A stretch of 64,000 nucleotides of DNA from Nannocystis punicea (GTDB lineage Bacteria > Myxococcota_A > Polyangia > Nannocystales > Nannocystaceae). Positions 52,797-61,435 of this stretch are shown piece by piece. The translations under genes and the position numbers were made by a program. The notes beneath the pieces were generated by a model. The model was not told where the DNA came from, did no database searches, and worked only from the letters and a program-made list of their open reading frames with translations. Within the stretch, counting starts at the first letter, position 1. Every line of letters starts with the position of its first letter. Where the stretch lies: positions 6,262,001 to 6,326,000 of the forward strand of contig NZ_CP114040.1 of the NCBI RefSeq assembly GCF_026965555.1, written 5' to 3'.

Positions 52797-53276
52797 TCAC
52801 TCACGGTCCGCGAGCGTCAGCGCCCCGCTCACGTCGACCACCGCGCCCAGGTCGCGCCAGTGCGGCACCAGCAGCGCCAGCGCGTCCTTCGCCGAGATGC
52901 CCCGCCGTCCGCACGCCCGCTCGAGCATCTTCATGCCGGTCCGTCCGAGCGAGCCGAAGTAGAGCTGCAGGCGCCAGGCGTCGAACATGTGCGGCCGGTC
53001 GAACTTGTCGTGGACGTCGATCGCCCGCCGCGACACCCGCTCGTAGAACCCGACCCCGCCGCCGTGGCGCACGTATTCCCAGCGCCGGCCGTCGAGCTCC
53101 ATCGCTCCGACCTGCGGTATTTCGCGGAACCAGAACTCCCCGCGGGCGAAGGCCCGGTGAAAGGCCGCCACGAGCGCCACCTGCGTGTCGACGAAGCGCC
53201 GCAGCTCGCCCAGGATCGGCCCCTGATCGCCCGGCTCTGCGCGATGCACGTCTGCCTCGTCCGCCACGCCCGCCAT
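52797..53276 (-). CDS. DUF6896-like protein, unknown function
   Basis: 159 aa, soluble, no signal peptide. The block GGGVGFYERVSRRAIDVHDKF and the following MFDAWRLQLYFGSLG resemble DUF6896-type proteins, where a similar FDAWRL motif is common. The ORF's C-terminal 45 residues are helical and end near LTLADRE. The gene is 36 bp downstream of the hydrolase gene on the same strand, so co-transcription is possible. The family link is made from memory of the motif and is tentative. Confidence 0.5.
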   Translation of the reverse strand: MAGVADEADVHRAEPGDQGPILGELRRFVDTQVALVAAFHRAFARGEFWFREIPQVGAMELDGRRWEYVRHGGGVGFYERVSRRAIDVHDKFDRPHMFDAWRLQLYFGSLGRTGMKMLERACGRRGISAKDALALLVPHWRDLGAVVDVSGALTLADRE

Positions 53277-53312
53277 CCTAGCCCGGCGCGCCGCGGACCG
53301 CGAGCCGCCGGT

Positions 53313-54374
53313 CTAGCGCACCTCGCCGAGCCAGTCCGCGACCCCGTCGATCAGCGCCGGCACCACGGGCAAGCTCGGATTCGTGTACGCCTCCCACTGC
53401 GACAATTCGTCGAGCCTCGCCGCCTTGAGCACGTGGTTCATGCCCTCGAAGATCATCAGCTCCGCCTCGGGGGCCGCCATGGCCAGCAATTGCGCGTCCA
53501 CGACGCTCACCTGGATGTCGGTCGTGCCCTGGACGATGGCGATCGGCATCGTCAGGGTCGCGATCACCGCCGCCGGATCGTGGCGGAGCAACGAGATCAG
53601 GTACGGCTGGACGCTGGGCCGGTAGAGCGCGTAGAGCTCGGGCGACACCTCGGCGACCTCCTGCCCCGCCTCGAGCGACGCGATGATCGCCAGCGCCTCG
53701 GCGCGCAGCGGCCCGCTGAGGAACTTCTCCGCCTGCTCGCGCAGCAGCTCGGCCGGGGGACGGCCCATGCCGGCGATCGACACGAACGCCGCCGCGGAGC
53801 TCCGCCCCGCCGCCAGCATCCCGATCAGCGAGCCCTCGCTGTGCCCCGCGAACGTCACCCCGCGGAAGCGCTCGTCCTCGGCGAGCAGCTCCACCCACGC
53901 CGCCGCGTCGTCGACGTACATGTCGAAGCGGAGGTCCCGCTCCGACGGCGCCGCGTCCGCGCTGTCCGCCACCCCGCGCTTGTCGAAGCGCACCACCGCG
54001 AGGCCGCGATCGGCGAGCCCCTCGGCCAGCAGCCTCAGCGAGTCGTTGCGGATGCCCGGGCTGTTGCCGTCGCGGTCGGTGGGCCCCGAGCCCGCGTGGA
54101 TCAGCACCACCTCGAACGGAGCGCAGCCGGCCGGAAACAGCAGCGAGCCCGCGAGGTCGCCCGTCGGCGTCGCCAGCACGATCTCCGAGCTGCTCGCCCC
54201 GGGGCACGGCGCCGGCTCCTCGCTGCCCCGGCTCTCGCTCGCGTCGGCCGAGTCCGCGGCCACCCCGGCGTCGTCGCAGGCGACCGCGGCGAACGCCAGC
54301 GCCGCACCGACGACGCGAGGGAACCACCCGCGCACCCATCGACGCGCGCACCCATGAAGCTTGCACTTGCGCAT
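53313..54374 (-). CDS. Alpha/beta hydrolase lipoprotein
   Basis: 353 aa. GGAGG lies 8 bp before ATG 54374. The signal ends at VVGAALAFAAVAC. The linker is short. The hydrolase domain has the oxyanion region EVVLIHAGSGPTDRDGN, the nucleophile elbow FAGHSEGSLIG (GxSxG), an acidic residue in IAIVQGTTDIQVSV and the final His in FEGMNHVLKAA, so the triad looks complete. It is similar to serine aminopeptidase-type (S33/S9-like) esterases. The acyl or peptide substrate is unknown. Two phased repeat clusters lie about 230-310 bp upstream. Confidence 0.85.
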   Translation of the reverse strand: MRKCKLHGCARRWVRGWFPRVVGAALAFAAVACDDAGVAADSADASESRGSEEPAPCPGASSSEIVLATPTGDLAGSLLFPAGCAPFEVVLIHAGSGPTDRDGNSPGIRNDSLRLLAEGLADRGLAVVRFDKRGVADSADAAPSERDLRFDMYVDDAAAWVELLAEDERFRGVTFAGHSEGSLIGMLAAGRSSAAAFVSIAGMGRPPAELLREQAEKFLSGPLRAEALAIIASLEAGQEVAEVSPELYALYRPSVQPYLISLLRHDPAAVIATLTMPIAIVQGTTDIQVSVVDAQLLAMAAPEAELMIFEGMNHVLKAARLDELSQWEAYTNPSLPVVPALIDGVADWLGEVR

Positions 54375-54602
54375 GAACCCATCCTCCAGCGGCCCGCTCG
54401 TCCGGCCGACCGACGCGCCTCGAGGCCAAGGTGTGTCGCCGCTCCACGAGCGCGTCAAGGCGACCGCGCCGGCGGACCCGTCTCGACCCACGACGAGCGG
54501 CCGAGCCCGTCGCGGCGCCTCCATCGCCGCGGCGAACCGCCGCTCGAGCCCCTGTCATGGTCATGGAATACGGCCGCGGACGCCCGCGCCGGGCGAGACC
54601 TC

Positions 54603-54626
54603 TAAAATGTCCCGAAGGACATGTCG
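54603..54626. repeat. Phased repeat, two copies with perfect hairpin
   Basis: TAAAATGTCC (54603) and GGACATGTCG (54617), spacer CGAA, pitch 14 bp. ATGTCC and GGACAT pair exactly around the CGAA loop. A degenerate third CATG follows at 54635, one base out of phase. Confidence 0.8.
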
Positions 54627-54648
54627 ATCGAATCCATGGCCTCCCGTC

Positions 54649-54686
54649 GAATCTGTCCCAAACAACATGTCCGTGAATTCCTGTCG
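54649..54686. repeat. Phased repeat, three copies
   Basis: GAATCTGTCC (54649), CAACATGTCC (54663) and ATTCCTGTCG (54677), pitch 14 bp, spacers CAAA and GTGA. It lies in the same intergenic stretch as the cluster at 54603 but is not in phase with it. Confidence 0.65.
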
Positions 54687-54769
54687 AGGGCGACCCGCCG
54701 GCGCACCCGCACCGACGAGCCCCCGCCCTGACGCGCCTCGGCTCCTGTCTCTTGCGACACCTGACGCCG

Positions 54770-54860
54770 CTGTCGCGCGCGTGCGCATGAGGGTCGACTT
54801 GCCGGCGCCGTTCGGCTCGCGCAGGCCGAACATCCCGGCCTCGATTGTCCTGCAACGAGA
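54770..54860 (-). pseudogene. Relic of an ABC transporter ATPase (P-loop only)
   Basis: The minus strand encodes IEAGMFGLREPNGAGKSTLM, clearly the Walker A start of an ABC ATPase (usually GLLGPNGAGKSTLMR) with REP replacing the usual LGP. No reading frame continues into Walker B or the signature motif. It starts a few bases after the stop of the cNMP-binding protein. Only about 30 residues survive. Confidence 0.7.
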
Positions 54861-54868
54861 GGTTCGCG

Positions 54869-55957
54869 CTAGCGGTGCTTCCACGGCTCGCCCGCCAGCT
54901 GCGGCGCGGTCGCCATGCTCGGAGGCGGTATCGCCTCCTCCTGGTGCGACGCGAACACCCCGATCGCCGCCTGCAGCGCCTGCGCGGCCGCCTCGAAGCG
55001 GCGCACCGAGCCCGCGAGCGTCACCTCGAGCCAGGCCGTCCGCGCGGGCGGAGGCAGGCGCTCGAACGCCTCTCGCGTCATTGCGTGGACCCACCCTGCA
55101 GTGGTCGCTACGATCGACGCAGTGCGCGCGGCGCCGGCGAATGCATCGACTCCGACGATCGCTCCCGGCTCGAGTCGACCCAGCAGCAGCGTCCCCCCGC
55201 GCGTGTCGACCGTGCGCAGCACGTCCGCCTGGCCCGCCGCCAGCACCAGCACGCGCGCGTCGGCGTCGCCCTGGCGCAGCAGCACCTGGCCGGCGCGGAA
55301 CGCCTGCGGCGTGAACGTCTCGGCGATCGCCGCCCGCACCTGCGGGCTCGCGCGGCCCAGCAGCGGATGGTGGGCCAGGAAATTGGTGAGCGGCGGGCAG
55401 TCCGCCGGGTTCGGCGTGGTCCGGGCCACCCGGCGCCACAATCGGCGGAAGATCCCCGAAGACGCCGACGACGGCGCCGCGAACTTGCCGACCTGCAATT
55501 GCGCGAGCACGCGGTCGAACACCTGGCTGCGATGCGTCGCCGCCGCGATCGCCCGCCGCAGCAGCGCGTCGTGGACCGGGCTCTCGTGCGCGCGCAGCTG
55601 GGCGATGCTCGCCCGCGACAGCACCAGCGCGTGCGCCCGCACGCTCGCGCGCACGCTGGCGAATCGGCGCGCCTCCGGGGTGTACAGCGCCGACTCGCCG
55701 ATCGTGTCGCCCGCCTCCACCCTGCCGATCACCGTCCCGTCGACCAGCACGTCGAGCGCGCCGGCCAGGACCAGCGCGAACGCGTCGGCGGGCCGTCCCT
55801 GCCGCCACAGGATCGACTGCTCGCGCACCTGCACCACGCTCCACAGCGGCAGCGTCGCCCGCAGCGCCGCCTCGGGCACCTCCGCCAGCACTCCCGACAA
55901 TGCGAACAGCAGCGGCTCCATCTCCCGTTCGTGGCCCGATCTTTCGCGCTGCGCCAC
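54869..55957 (-). CDS. Protein with two cyclic-nucleotide-binding domains
   Basis: About 362 aa from GTG 55957; ATG 55921 is an alternative. Two cNMP-type domains are visible: about 15-130 (QSILWRQGRPADAFALVLAG, VEAGDTIGESALYTPEA) and about 205-320 (GQVLLRQGDADARVLVLAAG, LEPGAIVGVDAFAGA). The phosphate-binding cassette Arg is kept in neither clearly, so true cAMP binding is uncertain. There is no helix-turn-helix, so it is not a Crp-type regulator. It is probably a soluble sensor or scaffold. A phased repeat lies 152 bp before its start. Confidence 0.75.
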   Translation of the reverse strand: MAQRERSGHEREMEPLLFALSGVLAEVPEAALRATLPLWSVVQVREQSILWRQGRPADAFALVLAGALDVLVDGTVIGRVEAGDTIGESALYTPEARRFASVRASVRAHALVLSRASIAQLRAHESPVHDALLRRAIAAATHRSQVFDRVLAQLQVGKFAAPSSASSGIFRRLWRRVARTTPNPADCPPLTNFLAHHPLLGRASPQVRAAIAETFTPQAFRAGQVLLRQGDADARVLVLAAGQADVLRTVDTRGGTLLLGRLEPGAIVGVDAFAGAARTASIVATTAGWVHAMTREAFERLPPPARTAWLEVTLAGSVRRFEAAAQALQAAIGVFASHQEEAIPPPSMATAPQLAGEPWKHR

Positions 55958-56576
55958 GGGACGCGATCACGCCCCGCCACGACGACCGCTCCCGCGCGCG
56001 TCCGCGTGTCATGAATCGCGCGACCTCGGCGACGGCTCGATCGCCGCGGGCGCCTGGCGACCGCGCGATCCGGACAGCGCCACGGGCGCCGAATCCATAG
56101 GCCCATTCGGACATGTCTAAAAGAACATCACCGCCAGGGACCCGCGCAGGGCCCCGGCGCCGCTCTGCGGAGCTCGAGCGATCGGCGACCTCGATCTCGA
56201 CGCCGACGACCTCCGGCCCGGCCCGCCGCCTCGACCTCGAAGGCCTCGCGGCGGGCGTCCACTCGCGTCGCCCCGCCCGCGCGACCTTATGCAAAATTCA
56301 AAGATTAAAAGGCGAACGGCGGAAGCATTGCTGCGAACCTGTCGCAGCGCCCCGCCGACACCTTCGATTACCATGTCCATTCATTGGCGTCAAATAGCGA
56401 TTCCGGTCGCGCGCGCCGGCGCTCGCCGGGATCGGCGCCGCCCACGAATGTGACAGACAGTCGACGCGAATCCCGTTCGCCCCGCCATATCGCCGTATTT
56501 CGCGACAATCGTCGCCCGTCGCCCCCTGACAAACGACGTCAACCACGCGCATCCGGACCCGGGCTATCCTACCTCG
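55958..56576. other. Long divergent intergenic region
   Basis: About 620 bp between divergent genes. It holds one phased repeat and an AT-rich patch at about 56285-56320 and 56360-56395 that could contain promoters. Open frames on the minus strand have no convincing start. Confidence 0.45.
56109..56132. repeat. Phased CATG repeat, two copies
   Basis: GGACATGTCT (56109) and GAACATCACC (56123), spacer AAAA, pitch 14 bp. It lies upstream of the cNMP-domain gene. A single unpaired CATGTCC also occurs at 56372. Confidence 0.75.
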
Positions 56577-57218
56577 ATGCGCGCACCGATCGCCGTCGCC
56601 GACGTCCTCGCCGCCGCGCCGCAGCGCCCGCCCTCGCTCGCCACCTGGCGGCGCCTCACCGCCGCCCTCGACGCCGCGACCGGCGACGACCTCGCCCGCG
56701 ACCTCGACCTCGCGGCGACCGCCTGCGCCGACTGGCCCGACCCGGTGCGCCGCGCCCCCGGCCCGGGGTTGCACGACCTGTTCGAGGGCCGCCGCCAGCC
56801 GCGGCTGCAGATCGCCCGGACCCTCGACCTCGCCCTCCTGGGCCCCGACATCCGCGGCGATCGCCTCGCGTGGGCCGACGTGCCCGAGCTGGCCGCTGCC
56901 ACGGTCGTCCGGATCTTCGACGACCGGCTCGGCGACGCCGGCCTCGCCCGCTGGCTCGCCTCGGCCAACAATGCGCGCCCCGTCGAGATCGCCCTGGCCG
57001 CGGGCATCACCGACGACGGCGCCCGCGAGCTCGCCGCCGATCCGCGCCTCGTCCACGTCCGCAGCCTCGCGCCGTTCCGCAACGCCATCGGCCCCGACGG
57101 CCTCGCCGCCCTGCTCGCCGCGCCCATGCCCCGACTGCGCCGCCTGCGGCTCGGACGCAACCTGTTCGGAGAGCCCGGCGCGCCGCGACAGGCCGGCCTG
57201 CAGCGTCTGTGCCTGTGA
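56577..57218 (+). CDS. Leucine-rich-repeat-like protein paired with the MglA-like gene
   Basis: 213 aa. There is no signal peptide. The N-terminal half is helical and Ala/Asp-rich. The C-terminal half has Leu-rich units (RLVHVRSLAPFRNAIGPDGL, LLAAPMPRLRRLRLGRNLFG) like the short LRR proteins common in myxobacteria. Its stop lies 22 bp before the MglA-like start, so the two should be co-transcribed. In M. xanthus the gene before mglA encodes the GTPase activator MglB; this protein is not recognisably MglB, so it may be a different partner. That is inference. Confidence 0.6.
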   Translation: MRAPIAVADVLAAAPQRPPSLATWRRLTAALDAATGDDLARDLDLAATACADWPDPVRRAPGPGLHDLFEGRRQPRLQIARTLDLALLGPDIRGDRLAWADVPELAAATVVRIFDDRLGDAGLARWLASANNARPVEIALAAGITDDGARELAADPRLVHVRSLAPFRNAIGPDGLAALLAAPMPRLRRLRLGRNLFGEPGAPRQAGLQRLCL

Positions 57219-57240
57219 ATCGCCAGAGGAGCCTCCGCGC

Positions 57241-57828
57241 ATGCCCTTCATCAACCACACGGCCAGGGAGATCAACCTCAAGATCGTCTATTGGGGCGCC
57301 GGTCTGTGCGGCAAGACGACCAACCTCCAATACATCCACTCCCGGATCCGCCCTGCGCATCGCGGGGCATTGCTGAGACTGGAGCTCGAGACCGAGCCGA
57401 TCCTGTTCTTCGACTTCATCCCGCAGACGCTCGGCGACGTCGACGGCTACAGGCTCCGCTTCCACCTCTACTGCGTCCCAGGCCCGGTGTTCTACGACGC
57501 CTCGCGCGTGCTCGTGCTCAAGGGCGTCGACGGCCTCGTGTTCGTCGCCGATTCGCAACGGGCCCGCGAGGAGGCCAACGTCGAGATGCTCGAGATCCTG
57601 CAGTCCGACCTCGCCGCTCGCGGCCACGACCTCGCGCGCCTGCCCCTGGTGTTCCAGTACAACAAGCGCGACGTGCCCGACATCTTCTCGCCCGCCGAGC
57701 TCGACGACCTCCTCGACGTCGGCGACCACCCGCGCGTCGAGGCCGTCGCAGTCCAGGGCGTCGGCGTGTTCGACACCCTCAAGGCCTCCGCCCGACAGCT
57801 CGTCGCCGAGCTGCGCAGGCCGGCCTGA
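57241..57828 (+). CDS. MglA-like Ras-family GTPase with altered catalytic residues
   Basis: 195 aa, the length of MglA. It matches M. xanthus MglA in order: FINHTAREINLKIVYWG, P-loop GAGLCGKTTNLQYIH, FFDFIPQTLG, VFYDASRVLVLKGVDGLVFV, NKRD, and VGVFDTLKASA. At the two positions known as catalytic Arg53 and Gln82 it has Pro 53 (TEPILFF) and Pro 82 (VPGPVFY). GTP and Mg binding motifs look intact, so it should bind GTP but hydrolyse it poorly. MglA sets cell polarity for gliding. With a non-MglB partner upstream, this looks like a specialised paralogue. Confidence 0.88.
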   Translation: MPFINHTAREINLKIVYWGAGLCGKTTNLQYIHSRIRPAHRGALLRLELETEPILFFDFIPQTLGDVDGYRLRFHLYCVPGPVFYDASRVLVLKGVDGLVFVADSQRAREEANVEMLEILQSDLAARGHDLARLPLVFQYNKRDVPDIFSPAELDDLLDVGDHPRVEAVAVQGVGVFDTLKASARQLVAELRRPA

Positions 57829-58108
57829 GTTCGCGCTCACGCCCTGGGTATCCCGCCGGTCTTGCGCGTGCGCTCGAGGTGGCGCTCCGCGAGCGGCTGC
57901 CCGCATGTTCGCATCGGCTCCGGGTCGGCGCGATGAAGCCGATTGCGCGGCGGGCGAACGCGCTCGTTCGATCCCGCGAGTCGGCGAATTTGCCCCGCTT
58001 TTCGCCGGCCTCCGCGTGCCCCCGCAATCGCCGCACGACCGGCCGACGAGCGCGACCCGCATGCGCCGACTTGTCATCGTCGGGGTGCACGTGGTCCCAT
58101 CCTCGCCG

Positions 58109-60472
58109 ATGCGTCGCGCGATCCTGGCCCCCAATCTCCTCGTTGCGCTCGTCGCTGCGTGCGGCGACGACGGTCGCCCGGCCGGAGACACCGCGACCCC
58201 GACGACCCCCGGGACCACCGTTCCCGTGACCGACGGCCTGACCGAAGCCACCACCGGGCCCACCACCACCGACGCCGTCCCGACCGAGGGCACCGGCGGG
58301 CTGACCGACTCCTCGACCGGCACCACCGGCTCGACGTGCGACCTCGACAGCTGCCCCGAGGGCACCTGCGTCGGCGACGTCTGCTGCGCCGCCGATCTGG
58401 CCTGCGGCGACATCTGCTGCCAATCGGACCAGGTGTGCTCGTTCCAGCAGTGCGTCGTCCCCGGCGCCGAATGCGTCGACGCCGCCGAATGCCCCGAGGG
58501 CAACTATTGTGAATACACTCTGGGCGAACCTGGCAGCATGGGCGGCGACCAGTGCGGCGGCGGCTTCATGCCGGCGACCGGCAAGTGCCTGCCGGAGCCG
58601 CCGGAGTGCGACCCGGGCGTCGTACCCGAGGGCGACGACATCGACTGCCTGTCCAAGTGTGAATACAAGCCGCAGAGCAGCTTCGAGCCGGTGCTCAAGT
58701 ACGCGTGGACCGACGCCAGCGTGATGATGCCGCCGATCGTCATCCAGCTCGACGACGACGACTGCAACGGCGAGGTCGACGAGCGCGACATCCCCGAGAT
58801 CGTGTTCATGTCGTTCGACGAGGGCAACTACAGCGCCAACGGCACCCTGCACGCGATCTCGATCGTGAACGGCGCGCTGGTCACCAAGTGGACGCAGAAG
58901 CCCGCGGCCGACACCCTGTTCGGCGGGCGCTCGCTGGCCGGCGGCAACATCGACGGCCTGCCGGGCAACGAGGTCGTCGCTTGCACCGCCGAGGGCAAGG
59001 TGCGGGCGTACACCGCCGCCGGCGCCGAGCTGTGGATCACCGCCGAGGTGGTCGGCTGCGACCACATCTCGCTGGCCGACTTCGACGGCGACGGCAACGT
59101 CGAGATCCTCACCGAGTCGAGCGTGCTCGACGGCAAGACCGGCGCGCTCGAGCTGACCATCGACGGCCTCACCAGCAGCTGGTGGAACAAGAAGGCCATC
59201 GCCGCCGACGCCGACGGCGACGGCCAGCTCGAGATCGTCACCCCGACCCGGATCCTCGAGGCCGACGGCACCGTCCTCGTCGACACCGGCCTCGGCGGCA
59301 CCTTCCCCGCCGTCGCCGACTTCGACCTCGACGGCAAGCCCGAGATCGTCGGCATCGACAACGTCCACGGCACCGGCACCCACGACCTCAACATCTGGCG
59401 CTACGACCCCAACGCCCCGGGCATGCACGTCATCGTCCGCCAGGACCTCGACATCAACGGCCCGCTGTCGCCGGACCTGTGCCCCGCCGACAGCGCCGGC
59501 AACATCGGCGGCGGCGGCCCGCCGACCATCGCCGACTTCAACGGCGACGGCACGCCCGACATCGGCGTCGCCGGCGGCATCGGCTACGCGGTGTTCGACG
59601 GCAAGAAGCTGCTCGACCCCAACGTCGCCGCGGCCGACACCTTCCTGTGGATCAAGCAGACGCAGGACTGCTCGTCCGCGTTCACCGGCAGCTCGGTGTT
59701 CGACTTCGACGGCTCCGGCTCGGCCGAGGTCGTCTACGCCGACGAGCAGTACATGCGGATCTACGACGGCGCCACCGGCGACGTCCTGCTCGAGGTCTGC
59801 AACACCTCCGGCACCCTGCACGAGTACCCGCTGGTCGCCGACGTCGACAACGACGGCCAGGCCGACATCGTCGTCACCTCGAACGACTACTCGAGCCTCA
59901 CCTGCCCCAAAGAGCAGATGAAGACCCGCGGCGTGCGGATCTTCGGCGACGCCAAGAACCAGTGGGTGCGCACGCGCCGGATCTGGAACCAGCACGCCTA
60001 CCACGTCACCAACGTCGCCGAGGACGGCACCATCCCGACCGCCGAGGTGACCAACTGGACCACCCCGGGCCTCAACAACTTCCGCCAGAACGTCCAGCCC
60101 GAGGGCGAGTTCGCCGCGCCCGACCTCGTCGTCTCCGGCCACACCCAGTGCTTCGACGGCTTCAAGGCGTTCGCCCGCGTCCGCAACCTCGGCCAGGCCG
60201 CCGTGCCCGCCGGCGTGCCCGTCGGCTTCTACGAGGGCGACCCGAACCAGGGCGGCACCCTGCTCGGCACCCTCAACACCACCAAGGTGCTGTACCCCGC
60301 CGAGGCCCAGGAGCTGGTGCTCGAGCTGCCCGAGCTGCCGCCGAGCTTCGTCGACGGCACCAAGCCGCTGGTCCTCGTCGTCGACGACGGCATGCCCGAG
60401 CACCCGTGGCACGAGTGCCGCACCGACAACAACACCTCGACCCTCGACCCCGCCTGCAAGATCATCGGCTAG
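58109..60472 (+). CDS. VCBS/FG-GAP repeat lipoprotein
   Basis: 787 aa from ATG 58109 (ATG 58061 is an alternative). MRRAILAPNLLVALVAAC gives the lipobox. A Thr/Ser/Gly linker of about 60 residues and a Cys-rich segment (CVGDVCCAADLACGDICC) follow. The centre has repeated calcium-binding-type units with DFDGDGNVEI, DADGDGQLEI, DFDLDGKPEI and DFNGDGTPDI, typical of FG-GAP/VCBS propellers (integrin-like). The last 150 residues form a separate domain (FRQNVQPEGEFAAPDL, DDGMPEHPWHEC), probably Ig-like, also present as an orphan copy at 24807. It is likely a surface adhesion or binding protein. Confidence 0.85.
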   Translation: MRRAILAPNLLVALVAACGDDGRPAGDTATPTTPGTTVPVTDGLTEATTGPTTTDAVPTEGTGGLTDSSTGTTGSTCDLDSCPEGTCVGDVCCAADLACGDICCQSDQVCSFQQCVVPGAECVDAAECPEGNYCEYTLGEPGSMGGDQCGGGFMPATGKCLPEPPECDPGVVPEGDDIDCLSKCEYKPQSSFEPVLKYAWTDASVMMPPIVIQLDDDDCNGEVDERDIPEIVFMSFDEGNYSANGTLHAISIVNGALVTKWTQKPAADTLFGGRSLAGGNIDGLPGNEVVACTAEGKVRAYTAAGAELWITAEVVGCDHISLADFDGDGNVEILTESSVLDGKTGALELTIDGLTSSWWNKKAIAADADGDGQLEIVTPTRILEADGTVLVDTGLGGTFPAVADFDLDGKPEIVGIDNVHGTGTHDLNIWRYDPNAPGMHVIVRQDLDINGPLSPDLCPADSAGNIGGGGPPTIADFNGDGTPDIGVAGGIGYAVFDGKKLLDPNVAAADTFLWIKQTQDCSSAFTGSSVFDFDGSGSAEVVYADEQYMRIYDGATGDVLLEVCNTSGTLHEYPLVADVDNDGQADIVVTSNDYSSLTCPKEQMKTRGVRIFGDAKNQWVRTRRIWNQHAYHVTNVAEDGTIPTAEVTNWTTPGLNNFRQNVQPEGEFAAPDLVVSGHTQCFDGFKAFARVRNLGQAAVPAGVPVGFYEGDPNQGGTLLGTLNTTKVLYPAEAQELVLELPELPPSFVDGTKPLVLVVDDGMPEHPWHECRTDNNTSTLDPACKIIG

Positions 60473-60480
60473 GACGTGGG

Positions 60481-60518
60481 CGAAATGTCCGCCAAGACAT
60501 GTCCTGAAGACCCTATCC
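60481..60518. repeat. Phased GACATG repeat, three copies
   Basis: CGAAATGTCC (60481), AGACATGTCC (60495) and degenerate GACCCTATCC (60509), pitch 14 bp. It starts 8 bp after the VCBS lipoprotein stop and ends 38 bp before the next start. Confidence 0.8.
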
Positions 60519-60556
60519 TTGCGGCGACCGGCGGCCCCATCGATCGCGGCGAGGCG

Positions 60557-61435
60557 ATGGGGAGCCGACGCGAGCGCGGATGGTGGATCGCAGCGGCGCT
60601 CGCGTGCGCCTGCGCGAAGCCGACGACCTCACCGACCGCGGCCCCTCCGGCCCGCGAGGCGAAGGCGCCCGCCGCAGCGCCGTGGGAGCCCGTACGGAGC
60701 CCCGCGGGGGCGTTCGCGGTGGAGATGCCGCCCGGGGTGGAGGCCAGTCGGAGGGCGATCGCGGAGGACGAGGGGAAAGCGGCCAGCTACACGTACCGCT
60801 CGGTCGAAGGCGAGACGATGTACGTGGTGTTCGTGACGGTGTACGCGGGCGCGCGCCGGCTCGACGATCGGGAGGCCGTCCTCGACGTCGCGCAGCAACG
60901 AGCGATGAGCAACGTCGGCGGGACCGTGTTCTCGACCCGCTCGGCGGACGTCGCGGGTCACCCGGGACGCGCGGCGGTGCTGCATCTCACCAGCAAGAAC
61001 ATCGCCCTCGAGGCGAACGTCCGCCTGGTGCTGCTCGACGATCGAGTCTACGAGCTCGTGGTCCTCGCCCAGCGCGACAAGACGCCGGCGGCGGGCGCGG
61101 ACCGCTTCTTCGCGTCGTTCCAGCCGCTCGCGTCCGAGCCGAATGCATTCACCGGCGGCGACGAGATCCAGACGCTGATCCAGTCCGAGATCGACGAGGT
61201 CCGGCGGTGCTACGCCTACGCCAGCGCCGCCGCCGACCGCGAGCTCGCCGGGCGGATCGCCATGCACTTCACGATCGGACCGGAGGGCACGGTGACCGCG
61301 TGCCGCGCCGGCGAGACGTCGCTCCCCGAGGAGATGACGGGCTGCATGGTCGAGGTGATCCAGGCGCTGAAGTTTCCGCGGCCGAGCGACGGCAAGCCCA
61401 TCGCCGTTCAGTACCCGTTCGTCTTCGACGGGTGA
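60557..61435 (+). CDS. Lipoprotein with AgmX/PglI-type C-terminal domain
   Basis: 292 aa from ATG 60557 (GAGG just upstream). The signal MGSRRERGWWIAAALACAC has a lipobox-like end. A short Pro/Ala linker precedes a domain of about 130 residues (FAVEMPPGVEASRRA, VDV-like strands, LHLTSKNIALEANVRL). The last 95 residues (EVRRCYAYASAAADRELAGRI, IGPEGTVTACRAGETSLPE, VIQALKFPRPSDG) match the AgmX/PglI C-terminal domain, a TonB-like fold found in myxobacterial gliding and cell-envelope proteins. Periplasmic or outer-membrane-anchored action is likely. The paired Cys (RCYAYA, TACRA, GCMVE) fits the family. Confidence 0.8.
   Translation: MGSRRERGWWIAAALACACAKPTTSPTAAPPAREAKAPAAAPWEPVRSPAGAFAVEMPPGVEASRRAIAEDEGKAASYTYRSVEGETMYVVFVTVYAGARRLDDREAVLDVAQQRAMSNVGGTVFSTRSADVAGHPGRAAVLHLTSKNIALEANVRLVLLDDRVYELVVLAQRDKTPAAGADRFFASFQPLASEPNAFTGGDEIQTLIQSEIDEVRRCYAYASAAADRELAGRIAMHFTIGPEGTVTACRAGETSLPEEMTGCMVEVIQALKFPRPSDGKPIAVQYPFVFDG

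Larger units (their letters stand above)
54375..54769. other. Upstream region of the hydrolase gene
   Basis: About 400 bp without a gene. It holds the hydrolase promoter and both phased repeat clusters listed separately. The rest shows nothing recognisable. Confidence 0.5.

Noticed and set aside
57007..58503. Long minus-strand frame covering the MglA-like gene
   Set aside because: The plus strand encodes an unmistakable MglA-like protein; the antisense frame has shadow composition.
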